Both the position numbers and the translations under genes were made by a program. This document shows positions 37,382 to 45,089 of a stretch of 54,465 nt of DNA, piece after piece. How positions within the stretch are numbered: the first letter of the stretch is position 1; each line of letters starts with the position of its first letter. The stretch is from assembly GCF_030345695.1 (NCBI RefSeq), contig NZ_JAUASV010000023.1:1-54465 (forward strand), given 5' to 3'. The stretch is from Galbitalea sp. SE-J8 (GTDB taxonomy: Bacteria; Actinomycetota; Actinomycetes; Actinomycetales; Microbacteriaceae). The notes beneath the pieces were generated by a model, which ran no database searches, was not told the DNA's origin, and saw only the letters and a list, made by a program, of their open reading frames with translations.

Positions 37382-38132
37382 GTTCCTCGACGGCGCTCCC
37401 CCGCGCCTGTTCGCGCACCGCGGTTTCGCCGCATCGGGCAGCGGGGTCGTCGAGAACACGCTGCCGGCATTCGAGGCCGCTCTCGCGCTCGGCGCGCGCT
37501 ACCTCGAGACGGACGTGCACGCCTCGCGCGACGGCGTCGCCATCATCAGCCACGACCCCTCGCTGGCGCGCCTGACCGGAACGGACGCCACCGTCTCCTC
37601 GCTCAGCTACGACGAGCTGCGCGACATCCCGCTCGGCGCCGGCGCGTTCGTCTCGCTCGCGGACGTGCTCGCCGCCCTCCCGGAGGCGCGGCTCAACATC
37701 GACCTGAAGAGCGCGGATGCCGTCGCGCCGGCCGTGGCCGCCATCCGGGACGCCGGCGCGGCCGATCGCGTGCTCGTCACCTCGTTCAGCGACGCGCGCC
37801 GGCGCGCCGCGGTGCGCGCGCTGCCCGGGGTCGCGACGTCCGCATCCGCCGGCTCGTTCGCGACCGCGCTGCTCGCCTCGCGCGGGCGGCTGACGCCCGT
37901 CGTTCGCCGCGCGCTCGCGGGCGTCGTCGCCGTGCAGGTGCCCGAGCGCGCGCTCGGCATGAGCGTGCCGAACCCGCGCTTCCTGCGCCTGCTGCACGAC
38001 CTCGGCGTCGAGATGCACGTCTGGACGGTCAACGACGCGGCGGCCATGCACCGGCTGCTCGACGCGGGCGTCGACGGCATCATCACCGACCGCACCGACA
38101 TCGCCGTCGAGGTGCTCGCGTCCCGGTCCTGA
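37368..38132 (+). CDS. Glycerophosphodiester phosphodiesterase, probable CTG start
   Basis: 254 aa from CTG 37368. Metal-dependent TIM-barrel GDPD, releasing glycerol-3-phosphate from deacylated lipids. The catalytic motif is FAHRGFAASG, then VENTLPAFEAAL (metal Glu), YLETDVHASRDG (metal ligands) and IISHDPSLARLTG. The C-terminal part has VHVWTVNDAAAMHRLLDAGVDGIITDR-like features. No ATG, GTG or TTG is in frame before the essential HRG motif. CTG 37368 has a strong site, AAGGGGA (37355-37361), 6 nt upstream and overlaps the stomatin stop by 14 nt. The first standard start (GTG 37515) would delete the active site. No signal peptide. Confidence 0.85.
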   Translation: MSPSRFLDGAPPRLFAHRGFAASGSGVVENTLPAFEAALALGARYLETDVHASRDGVAIISHDPSLARLTGTDATVSSLSYDELRDIPLGAGAFVSLADVLAALPEARLNIDLKSADAVAPAVAAIRDAGAADRVLVTSFSDARRRAAVRALPGVATSASAGSFATALLASRGRLTPVVRRALAGVVAVQVPERALGMSVPNPRFLRLLHDLGVEMHVWTVNDAAAMHRLLDAGVDGIITDRTDIAVEVLASRS

Positions 38133-38185
38133 CGCCTCGCGCGCCCTGGCAGTCGCCTGTGAGGTGAGGGGCGCGCTGTGGATGC

Positions 38186-38213
38186 GGGAAGCCCGCTCCC
38201 AGCAATCCGGTTC
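38186..38213 (+). promoter_or_regulatory. SigR/SigH-type promoter of rbpA
   Basis: GGGAAG (38186-38191), 18 bp, then GTTC (38210-38213). This fits the actinobacterial thiol/heat-stress sigma consensus GGAA(T/C)-N18-GTT except for the last -35 base. rbpA is a known SigR target in Streptomyces. It leaves a leader of about 115 nt. Confidence 0.6.
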
Positions 38214-38220
38214 ACTCTGG

Positions 38221-38321
38221 CGTGACGACGCATCCGTGACGACGCGTCCGTGACGACGACACCCCGTCACGCGACATCTCGTCACGAGCACATCTCGTCA
38301 CCAGCACATCTCGTCACCAGG
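38221..38321 (+). repeat. Two sets of direct repeats in the rbpA leader
   Basis: CGTGACGACGC(A/G)TC occurs three times (38221, 38235, shortened at 38249). ACATCTCGTCAC(G/C)AG(C/G) occurs three times at a 16-bp period (38274, 38290, 38306). GTGACGA in the first set is complementary to TCGTCAC in the second, so the leader can fold. The last unit ends at the ribosome site GGAGAGGGAGG. Confidence 0.85.
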
Positions 38322-38337
38322 AGAGGGAGGCCACACG

Positions 38338-38703
38338 ATGGCGGATCGCAGCCTGCGCGGCATGAGACTCGGCACCACGAGCATGCAGAGCGAGGAGGGG
38401 GTCGAGTACTCGCCCCGCAGGAGGAGCACCTACCGCACGTCCGACGGCGAGGAGTTCGAGGTCGTGTTCGCGGCCGAGGCCGAAGTGCCGGCCGAGTGGG
38501 AGTCGCCGAAGTCGGGCCGGATCGGCGTGCTGCTGGACGAGGGCGGAGCTCCCGTCGAGCAGGAGCCGGGCACCGAGAAGGCCGCCCGCACGCACTGGGA
38601 CATGCTGCTCGAGCGGCGCACCGAGGAGGAGCTCGAGGAGCTCCTGCAGGAGCGCCTCACCTACCTCCGGCAGCGCCGGGGCCAGGAGAAGATCGGCGCC
38701 TGA
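38338..38703 (+). CDS. rbpA: RNA polymerase-binding protein RbpA
   Basis: 121 aa. Actinobacterial factor that binds RNA polymerase and group 1/2 sigma factors, stabilises the open complex and raises tolerance to rifampicin. Recognisable stretches: MADRSLRGMRLGTTSM, YRTSDGEEFEVVFAAEAEVP (core domain) and the C-terminal sigma-interaction domain RTHWDMLLERRTEEELEELLQERL. The core lacks the zinc cysteines seen in some Streptomyces homologues. ATG 38338 has GGAGAGGGAGG upstream. Separated from lnt by repeats. Confidence 0.96.
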   Translation: MADRSLRGMRLGTTSMQSEEGVEYSPRRRSTYRTSDGEEFEVVFAAEAEVPAEWESPKSGRIGVLLDEGGAPVEQEPGTEKAARTHWDMLLERRTEEELEELLQERLTYLRQRRGQEKIGA

Positions 38704-38716
38704 CCGCCCCCGCCGC

Positions 38717-38881
38717 TCGTTGAGGAGCGCCGGGTCAGCTGGTTGAGGAGCGCCGGGTCAGCTGGTTGAGGAGCGCCGGGAGCGCAGCGAGCGCCGCGTC
38801 TCGAAACCAGCCCCTTGCGGTGCCGGGTCAGCTGGTTGAGGAGCGCCGCGAGCGCAGCGAGCGCCGCGTCTCGAAACCAGC
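38717..38881. repeat. Dispersed repeat GCTGGTTGAGGAGCGCCG...TCTCGAAACCAGC, two full and two partial copies
   Basis: Full copies at 38761-38811 and 38831-38881 (70-bp period), each with GGTTGAGG at one end, AGCGCAGCGAGCG in the middle and TCTCGAAACC at the other end. Partial copies (GTTGAGGAGCGCCGGGTCAG) start near 38718 and 38741. The copy at 38831 encodes the C-terminus and stop codon of lnt. Confidence 0.9.
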
Positions 38882-40549
38882 GATGACGCCCGCCCCGACC
38901 ACGACGGCCAACCCGAACAACGACACGAGCTCTTCGACACCGGCCCCCGTCACCACGGCGGCAGTGCGGGTCGTCGACAGCGGCACGTCGTCGACCATCG
39001 CCGCCGGGGTGTACCGCGGCACCGAGTCCATGGTCGTCCCATCGGGACGGATGATCGCGCTCTGCCCGACCGTCGACACCACGACGATGCTGCGCCCGGT
39101 CTCGAGCGCGCGCACCCGGGCGATCGCGAGCTGCTGCACGCTCTCGTCGGTGCGGCCGAAGTCGGCGTTGTTCGACTGGGCGAACACGATCTGCGCCCCG
39201 TCGTCGACCGTCTCGCGCAGCAGGGCGTCGTCGACGATGTCGAAGCAGATGTTGAGACCGACGACCACGTCCCCGATCCGCGCCACGGGATCCGTGCTCC
39301 CCGGGGTGTAGTCGCGGCCGATGAGGCCGATGAGGTCGGGCACGAGCGGCTCGATGAGGCTGCGCAGCGGCACGTACTCGCCGAACGGCACGGGGTGACG
39401 CTTGTCGTAGTAGTCGGTGATGCCCCGTCCCGCCTGCCACACGATCGACGTGTTGTAGGTGAGGTCGCCGCGGGTCGTGATGACGCCCGACACGAGCGGC
39501 GCGCCGGTGCGGCGCGAGATGGCGTCGAAGATGCGGGCGGCCTCCGCGCGGGTCTCGGGGTCGACATCCGTTCCGCCCTCCGGCCAGACCACGACGTCGA
39601 GCCCCGGGTCGTCGAGCACCGGGTAGGTGGCCTCGGTCTGCGCCTCGAGCAGCTCGCCGTAGGCGGCCCGGTCGAAGTAGCCCGCGCGGCCATCGCCCTG
39701 CACGGCCGCGACGCGCATCGTGCCGTCGATCGTCACCGGGAAGCTCGGCACGAGCAGCGCAGCGATGACGGATGCCGCGAGCACCGCGCCGCCGCCGAGC
39801 GATCGCGCCCGCGCGGCCTCGATCGCCGCGGCGACCGCGAGCACGATCAGGAACGTCACGCCCGCGGTGCCGATCCAGGACAGCAGCGGTGCGAGCGGTC
39901 CCTCCGCCTGGGTGAAGCCGACCCGGCCCCAGGAGAAGCCGCCGAACGGCCACGTGCTCGTGACCCACTCGCGCAGCGTCCAGAGGCCTGCGACGACGAC
40001 CGGGAGCAGCGCGCGGTGCACGCCCAGCCGCGGCACCCAGCGGTAGGCGAGGGCGACGAGGATCGCGCCGACGCCCCAGAACAGGCCCTCGAAGATGCTC
40101 AACCCGAGCAGGGGCACGAGACTCAGGGCACCGAACGAGTCGCCGAGGAACTGCTGGATCCACGGGATGTCGACGAGGTAGAACGAGGTGCCCGCGACGA
40201 GCCCGACGAGGAACGCGGCGCCCGCGCGGCGCCCGACGAGCGCGACGAGCACCATCGCGATGCCGGGCAGGATCGCGGGCCAGAACCCGATCTCGGGAAA
40301 CGCCGCGTCGAGCACCGGGCCCGCACCGATCGCGAGCGCGAGCGCGCACCACAGGGGCAGCACCGGCCGCAGCACGGGCCGCAGCGCCGGCCGCTCCGCC
40401 GACCGCAGCGCCGGCCGCTCACCCGAGCGTGTTACTCGAGATCGCCCGGACGTCCGGCCGATCTCGAGTAACACGCTCGGGTGAGCGGGGGTGAGCCGAG
40501 GGTGAGCGGGGGTGAGCGGAGGCGGCTCCGCCGCGCGCGCCGTGTTCAC
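38828..40549 (-). CDS. lnt: Apolipoprotein N-acyltransferase with repeat-encoded termini
   Basis: 573 aa from GTG 40549, which overlaps the helY stop (GTGA). Integral membrane enzyme that N-acylates lipoproteins. Several helices (ALALAIGAGPVL, LPGIAMVLVALVG, FLVGLVAGTSFYLV, ALLPVVVAGLWTL, TFLIVLAVAAAIEAA) precede a nitrilase domain with the triad Glu in VVWPEGGTD, Lys in YYDKRHPVPFGEYVP and Cys in LNICFDIV, then a last helix. About 60 N-terminal residues (LTPAHPSVLLEIGRTSG) and the last 16 (FETRRSLRSRRSSTS) are encoded by dispersed repeats rather than family sequence. The true start may lie after the palindrome, closer to VLPLWCALAL. Confidence 0.92.
   Translation of the reverse strand: MNTARAAEPPPLTPAHPRLTPAHPSVLLEIGRTSGRSRVTRSGERPALRSAERPALRPVLRPVLPLWCALALAIGAGPVLDAAFPEIGFWPAILPGIAMVLVALVGRRAGAAFLVGLVAGTSFYLVDIPWIQQFLGDSFGALSLVPLLGLSIFEGLFWGVGAILVALAYRWVPRLGVHRALLPVVVAGLWTLREWVTSTWPFGGFSWGRVGFTQAEGPLAPLLSWIGTAGVTFLIVLAVAAAIEAARARSLGGGAVLAASVIAALLVPSFPVTIDGTMRVAAVQGDGRAGYFDRAAYGELLEAQTEATYPVLDDPGLDVVVWPEGGTDVDPETRAEAARIFDAISRRTGAPLVSGVITTRGDLTYNTSIVWQAGRGITDYYDKRHPVPFGEYVPLRSLIEPLVPDLIGLIGRDYTPGSTDPVARIGDVVVGLNICFDIVDDALLRETVDDGAQIVFAQSNNADFGRTDESVQQLAIARVRALETGRSIVVVSTVGQSAIIRPDGTTMDSVPRYTPAAMVDDVPLSTTRTAAVVTGAGVEELVSLFGLAVVVGAGVIAGFETRRSLRSRRSSTS
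40418..40485. repeat. Perfect 68-bp palindromic element inside the 5' end of lnt
   Basis: Arms of 27 bp (40418-40444 and 40459-40485) are exact inverse complements, beginning CTCACCCGAGCGTGTTACTC. The 14-nt centre holds a further palindrome, CCGGACGTCCGG. The outer end matches the elements at 15696 and 15911 (CACCCGAGCGTGTTACTC). GGGGGTGAGC direct repeats follow at 40483-40520. Confidence 0.95.
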
Positions 40550-42972
40550 GCGACCGAGCTGTAGTCGACGATGCCGCGACGGATGGCGTCGAGCGCCTGG
40601 CGCGCGGTGACGCCGACCGGCGGGTCGGCGACGATCGAGAGCTGGTCGAGCAGGTCGATGGTCTGTTTCGTCCAGCGCACGAAGTCGCCCGCGGCGAGGT
40701 CGGCATCCCGCAGCACGCTGTCGAGGCGCGCGCCCTTCGCCCAGCGGTACATCGCGAGGCTCAGCCCCGTCGACAGCGGCTGCGTGCGCGGCAGACGCGC
40801 CTCCTCCTCGAGGTCGTCGAGGCGCGACCACAGCGTCTCCGTGGCGAGCAGCGCGTCGCGGAACGCCCCCTGCGGCAGGTCGCCCGTGCGGCCGTCGTCG
40901 CGCCGCGGCTCGTAGACGAGCGCCGCGGCCATCGAGGCGAGCGCGGCCGGGCTGAGCGCGGTCCAGAGCCCGAGGCGCAGCGACTCGGCGACGAGCAGGT
41001 CGCGGTCGCCGTAGATGCGCCGCAGCAGGCGGCCCGGCGCGCCCACCGTGGTCACCCCGTCGTGCTCCTCGAGGTAGCCGAGCTGCACGAGCACGTCGCT
41101 CACGCGGTCGAAGATCTTCGCGACGGCGCCGGTGCGTCCGCGGATCGAGGCGGTCAGGGCATCCGTGTCGCGCTTGAGCCGCCACCAGCGCTCCGCCCAG
41201 CGCGCGTGCGCCTCGCGCTCTGCGCACGCGTGGCACGGATGCTGCTTCAGCCGGGTGCGCAGCGCGCGCAGCTGGCGCTGGCGCCGGTCGCGCTCCGCCC
41301 CGGACTCGACGGCCGCGCGGTTCGCGCCCTTCTTCTCGAGGTCGCTCAGCTCGCGGCGGATGGTCGAGTACTCGCGGAAGTCGCCGAGGTGGCAGCGCAT
41401 CGCCTCCTCGTAGCCGGCGAGCGACTCCTGCTGGCGGCGGGCCTTCTGCGCGAGGTCGACGACGGCGCGGTCGGCCTGGAACTGCGCGAACGACGACTCG
41501 AGGATCTCGCGCGTGCGGTCGCGGCCGAACTGCTCGATGAGGTTGACGGCCATGTTGTAGGTCGGCCGGAAGCTCGAGTTGAGCGGGTAGGTGCGGCGGC
41601 TCGCGAGGCTCGCGACCGCCTGCGGGTCGAGGCCGTTCGTCCACTGGATGACGCTGTGCCCCTCGACGTCGATGCCGCGGCGCCCGGCCCGGCCCGTGAG
41701 CTGCGTGTACTCCCCCGGCGTGATGGGCACGCGCGCCTCGCCGTTGAACTTCTCGAGCTTCTCGAGCACGACCGTGCGCGCCGGCATGTTGATGCCGAGC
41801 GCGAGCGTCTCGGTCGCGAACACGACCTTGAGCAGCTTGCGCTGGAAGAGCTCCTCGACGACCTCCTTGAACGCGGGCAGGAGACCCGCGTGGTGCGCCG
41901 CGACGCCGCCCTCGAGGCCCTCGAGCCACTCGAAGTAGCCGAGCACGCCGAGGTCCTCGTCGCGGATGCCGCGCGTGCGCTCCTCGACGATCGCCCGGAT
42001 CTCGTCGCGCTCGTGCTTCTCGGTGAGACGGATGCCGCCCCGCAGCACCTGGCGCACGGCGGCGTCGCAGCCGGCCCGCGAGAAGACGAAGAAGATCGCC
42101 GGCAGCAGGGTGCGGCTCGCGAGGAGGTCGACGAGGTCGGCCCGATCCATGCGCGCGTCGTCGATGTACGGGCGGCGGTGGTAGCGCCGGGACGGATCGC
42201 GCAGCGCCCGGCCGCCCTGGTTGCGGCCGCCGCCGGCCGCGAACTGCACGAGCTCCGGGTTGACGCGCGCCGCATCCGTCGTCGACAGCGCCGACGAGGT
42301 GAACAGGTCGAGCAGCTTGCTGCGCACGAGCACGTGCTGCTGCAGCGGCACGGGACGCTCCTCGGAGACGATCACCTCGGTGTCGCCGCGCACCGCCTGC
42401 AGCCAGTCGCCGAACTCCTCGGCGTTCGACACGGTGGCCGAGAGCGACACCATCCGCACGTGCGGGGGCAGGTGGATGATGACCTCCTCCCACACCGCGC
42501 CGCGGAACCGGTCGGCGAGGAAGTGCACCTCGTCGAGCACGACGAACGCGAGGTCGGTGAGCAGGCCGGAGTCGGAGTAGAGCATGTTGCGCAGCACCTC
42601 GGTCGTCATGACGACGATGCGCGCGCCCGAGTTGATGTTGCTGTCCCCGGTGAGCAGGCCGACCTGGTCGGGGCCGTACTCGCCCACCAGCTCGTGGAAC
42701 TTCTGGTTCGAGAGCGCCTTCATCGGCGCCGTGTAGAACACCTTCGCCCGCGGTTCGCGCATCGCGAGGAAGATCGCGAACTCGGCGACGGTCGTCTTGC
42801 CGGCGCCCGTGGGCGCGGCGACGAGCACGCTCGAGCCGTTCTCGAGCACGGCGCACGCCTCGCGCTGGAACGGGTCGAGGTCGTGCGGGAGCTGCGCGGC
42901 GAAGTCCTCGACGGACGGATGCGTGCGGCGCTGCTTCGCGGCGGCGTAGCGCTCGGCGGGGCTCAGTGTCAT
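40546..42972 (-). CDS. helY: Ski2/Mtr4-like DEAD/DEVH-box helicase HelY
   Basis: 808 aa. Superfamily 2 ATP-dependent helicase related to exosome-associated Mtr4/Ski2. Motifs: Walker A VAAPTGAGKTTVAEF (I), YTAPMKALSNQKF (Ia), VVLDEVHFL (II, DEVH), SLSATVSNAEEF (III), VFSRAGCDAAV (IV), FATETLALGINMPARTV (V) and QLTGRAGRRGID (VI). Cysteines in CHACAEREAH fall in the insertion domain. It lies with pafBC-tatAC as in mycobacteria, where HelY is nearby. ATG 42972; a 23-bp sequence around the start codon is duplicated upstream. Confidence 0.95.
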   Translation of the reverse strand: MTLSPAERYAAAKQRRTHPSVEDFAAQLPHDLDPFQREACAVLENGSSVLVAAPTGAGKTTVAEFAIFLAMREPRAKVFYTAPMKALSNQKFHELVGEYGPDQVGLLTGDSNINSGARIVVMTTEVLRNMLYSDSGLLTDLAFVVLDEVHFLADRFRGAVWEEVIIHLPPHVRMVSLSATVSNAEEFGDWLQAVRGDTEVIVSEERPVPLQQHVLVRSKLLDLFTSSALSTTDAARVNPELVQFAAGGGRNQGGRALRDPSRRYHRRPYIDDARMDRADLVDLLASRTLLPAIFFVFSRAGCDAAVRQVLRGGIRLTEKHERDEIRAIVEERTRGIRDEDLGVLGYFEWLEGLEGGVAAHHAGLLPAFKEVVEELFQRKLLKVVFATETLALGINMPARTVVLEKLEKFNGEARVPITPGEYTQLTGRAGRRGIDVEGHSVIQWTNGLDPQAVASLASRRTYPLNSSFRPTYNMAVNLIEQFGRDRTREILESSFAQFQADRAVVDLAQKARRQQESLAGYEEAMRCHLGDFREYSTIRRELSDLEKKGANRAAVESGAERDRRQRQLRALRTRLKQHPCHACAEREAHARWAERWWRLKRDTDALTASIRGRTGAVAKIFDRVSDVLVQLGYLEEHDGVTTVGAPGRLLRRIYGDRDLLVAESLRLGLWTALSPAALASMAAALVYEPRRDDGRTGDLPQGAFRDALLATETLWSRLDDLEEEARLPRTQPLSTGLSLAMYRWAKGARLDSVLRDADLAAGDFVRWTKQTIDLLDQLSIVADPPVGVTARQALDAIRRGIVDYSSVA

Positions 42973-43025
42973 AGCGGACTCGGTGTCATAGCGGACTCGG
43001 ACTCGGTGTCATCGGATGCGCCGCG

Positions 43026-43841
43026 TCACGAGGAGGCGAGCTCGGCGTCGATGGCGTCGGCGCGCCGCGCCGCGCGCCGGTCGAGCAGCCAGGCGACGAG
43101 TGCGGCGGCGAGGTAGAGCCCGACCATGGGGATCGCGAGCAGGAACATGGAGAAGATGTCGACGGATGGCGTGACGCACGCGGCGAAGATCGTGATGACG
43201 AGAACGGCGACGCGCCAGCCCCGCAGGATGGAGCGCGCGGGCAGCACGCCGACGACGTTGAGGAGCACGAGGAACACCGGGAACGTGAATCCGACGCCGA
43301 CCGCGATGACGAGCCGCAGCACGAACGCGATGACGTCGCGCGCCGTCAGCAGGGTCGCGGTGCCGTCGGCGGAGAACGTGCCGAGCAACTGCGCCATGTG
43401 CGGGAAGATGAGCCAGCCCACCGCGCTGCCGATGAGGAACAGCGGCACGGCGCTGAAGAAGAAGCTCAGCGCCCAGATCCGCTCGCGGCGCACGAGCGCC
43501 GGGATGATGAACGCCCACAGCTGGTAGAGCCAGACCGGGCTCGAGAGCACGAGACCCGCGACGAACGCGATCTGCAGCCGGATGTCGAACGCCTCCGTGA
43601 GCACCGTGTAGTTGAGCTTGGTGCCGGGCGCGACGTTCGCGACCGCGTCCTGGATGCGGGCGAAGATGAAATCGGAGACCAGGTAGCCCGCGACCGTTCC
43701 GAGCACGATCGCGATGGCGGCGAAGGTCAGCCGGCGGCGCAGCTCGAGCAGGTGCTCGAGGAGCGACATCCGGCCCTCGCCGTTCTTCGGCCGGCGGGAC
43801 CGGGATCGACCGGACCTCGACCCCGTGGGGCGGGCAGACAC
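43026..43841 (-). CDS. tatC: Sec-independent protein translocase TatC
   Basis: 271 aa. Receptor subunit of the twin-arginine export system. MSLLEHLLELRRRL is the conserved N-terminal motif, followed by about six helices, including FVAGLVLSSPVWLYQLWAFIIPAL, VPLFLIGSAVGWLIFP and IFAACVTPSVDIFSMFLLAIPM. The C-terminal helices end with LVAWLLDRRAARR. GTG 43841 is 4 nt after the tatA stop. Exports folded, cofactor-bearing proteins such as Rieske-type subunits. Confidence 0.96.
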   Translation of the reverse strand: MSARPTGSRSGRSRSRRPKNGEGRMSLLEHLLELRRRLTFAAIAIVLGTVAGYLVSDFIFARIQDAVANVAPGTKLNYTVLTEAFDIRLQIAFVAGLVLSSPVWLYQLWAFIIPALVRRERIWALSFFFSAVPLFLIGSAVGWLIFPHMAQLLGTFSADGTATLLTARDVIAFVLRLVIAVGVGFTFPVFLVLLNVVGVLPARSILRGWRVAVLVITIFAACVTPSVDIFSMFLLAIPMVGLYLAAALVAWLLDRRAARRADAIDAELASS

Positions 43842-43845
43842 CGTC

Positions 43846-44046
43846 CTACTTCTTGCCGGACGAGTCCTCGTCCGGCTCGGACTCGGCGGCGGAATCGTTC
43901 GAGCCGGTCTTGACCTCCTCGCGGAAGATCTTCATCGACTGGCCGACGCTGCGCGCGAGCGCTGGCAGGCGGGTCGCGCCGAACAGCAGGATGACGATCG
44001 CGAGGATGGCGAGGAGGTGCGGCCACCCGAATGCGCCACTGAACAT
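43846..44046 (-). CDS. tatA: Sec-independent protein translocase TatA
   Basis: 66 aa. Single membrane helix HLLAILAIVILLFGATRLP, amphipathic helix LARSVGQSMKIFREEVK, then an acidic tail ESEPDEDSSGKK. ATG 44046 has GAAAGG 7 nt upstream. Forms the translocation pore with the adjacent TatC. Confidence 0.94.
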   Translation of the reverse strand: MFSGAFGWPHLLAILAIVILLFGATRLPALARSVGQSMKIFREEVKTGSNDSAAESEPDEDSSGKK

Positions 44047-44084
44047 GATCGGGGCCTTTCGTCGTTCGCTCGAACGCCTCGAGT

Positions 44085-45089
44085 CTAGCGGTAGCGCGCG
44101 GCGCCCGCCGCGGCCCACTCGGCGACCGCCCGGCGGGCGTCCTCGGGTGCGACGACGGCGACGGCACCCGGCATGCTCGCGACGAGCCGCTTGAGGCCGT
44201 GGTAGTGCGACATCCGCACGGTCGTGCGCACGACGCCGTCTCGCTCCTCGAGGCTCGCGCCCGCGGCCACGTAGTCGGCGATGAGGGGCATCGCGGATGC
44301 CGCGACATCGATCGTCACGACGAGGTCGTCGTCACTCGCCTCGAACAGCACGTCGGGCAGTGGCACGTCGGCGGCGTCGTGGCCGATCGGCTCGTCGGTG
44401 ACGACGACGTCCGACATCCGGTCGAGGCGGAACGTGCGCACCGCCTCGCGCAGGTGGCACCAGCCGCGCAGGTACCAGGACTCGTCGACCGACTCGACGC
44501 GCAGCGGGTCGACGCGGCGGCGCTCCGACGCCCCCGCGCTCGTCACGTAGTCGAGCTCGAGCTGCACGCCGCGCGCGACGGCCCGGCGGATGAGGGCGAG
44601 CGTCGCGTCGCCGGCCGCGGTCTCGACGCCCAGCTGGCTCGGCTCCCCGGATGCGCCCGCGGCGAGCTTGCGGGTGAGCGAGACGAGGGCGGCGGCATCC
44701 GTGTTCTCGGGCAGCGCCGCGAGGTACTGCAGCCCCGCGATGAGCGCCGCGGCCTCCCGCGCCGAGAAGCGCGGCGAGTCGTCGATCGCCACGAGGTTCG
44801 TGATGACGATCTCGTCGTCGTTCTCGAACGCGTCCCAGTCGATGTCGAACAGGTCCTCGTACTGGTAGGTGCTCGTCTCGCCGGGCACGCCCGACACGGC
44901 GATGAGCTCCACGGCGTCGCGGATCTGCGCGGGCTCCACGTCGAAGTGCTCGGCGACCTCGGCGACGGTGACCCGGCCGCGATCGACGACGAACGGCACG
45001 AGCGCGAGCAGGAACGTGAGCTTGTCCGCGGCGAGCAGCGGCGCGCGCTTCTGCACGGACCGGGGCCGCGGCCCCCTAGGCGTCGGCAT
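44085..45089 (-). CDS. pafC: WYL-domain regulator PafC
   Basis: 334 aa. Half of the PafBC transcription factor, which activates the RecA-independent DNA-damage response in mycobacteria. Winged helix domain near the N-terminus (LLALVPFVVDRGRVTVAEVAEHFDVEPAQIRDAVEL), then a WYL domain (VDPLRVESVDESWYLRGWCHLREAVRTFRLDRM) and a C-terminal WCX domain. ATG 45089 overlaps the end of pafB by 14 nt. pafA itself is not present. Confidence 0.93.
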   Translation of the reverse strand: MPTPRGPRPRSVQKRAPLLAADKLTFLLALVPFVVDRGRVTVAEVAEHFDVEPAQIRDAVELIAVSGVPGETSTYQYEDLFDIDWDAFENDDEIVITNLVAIDDSPRFSAREAAALIAGLQYLAALPENTDAAALVSLTRKLAAGASGEPSQLGVETAAGDATLALIRRAVARGVQLELDYVTSAGASERRRVDPLRVESVDESWYLRGWCHLREAVRTFRLDRMSDVVVTDEPIGHDAADVPLPDVLFEASDDDLVVTIDVAASAMPLIADYVAAGASLEERDGVVRTTVRMSHYHGLKRLVASMPGAVAVVAPEDARRAVAEWAAAGAARYR

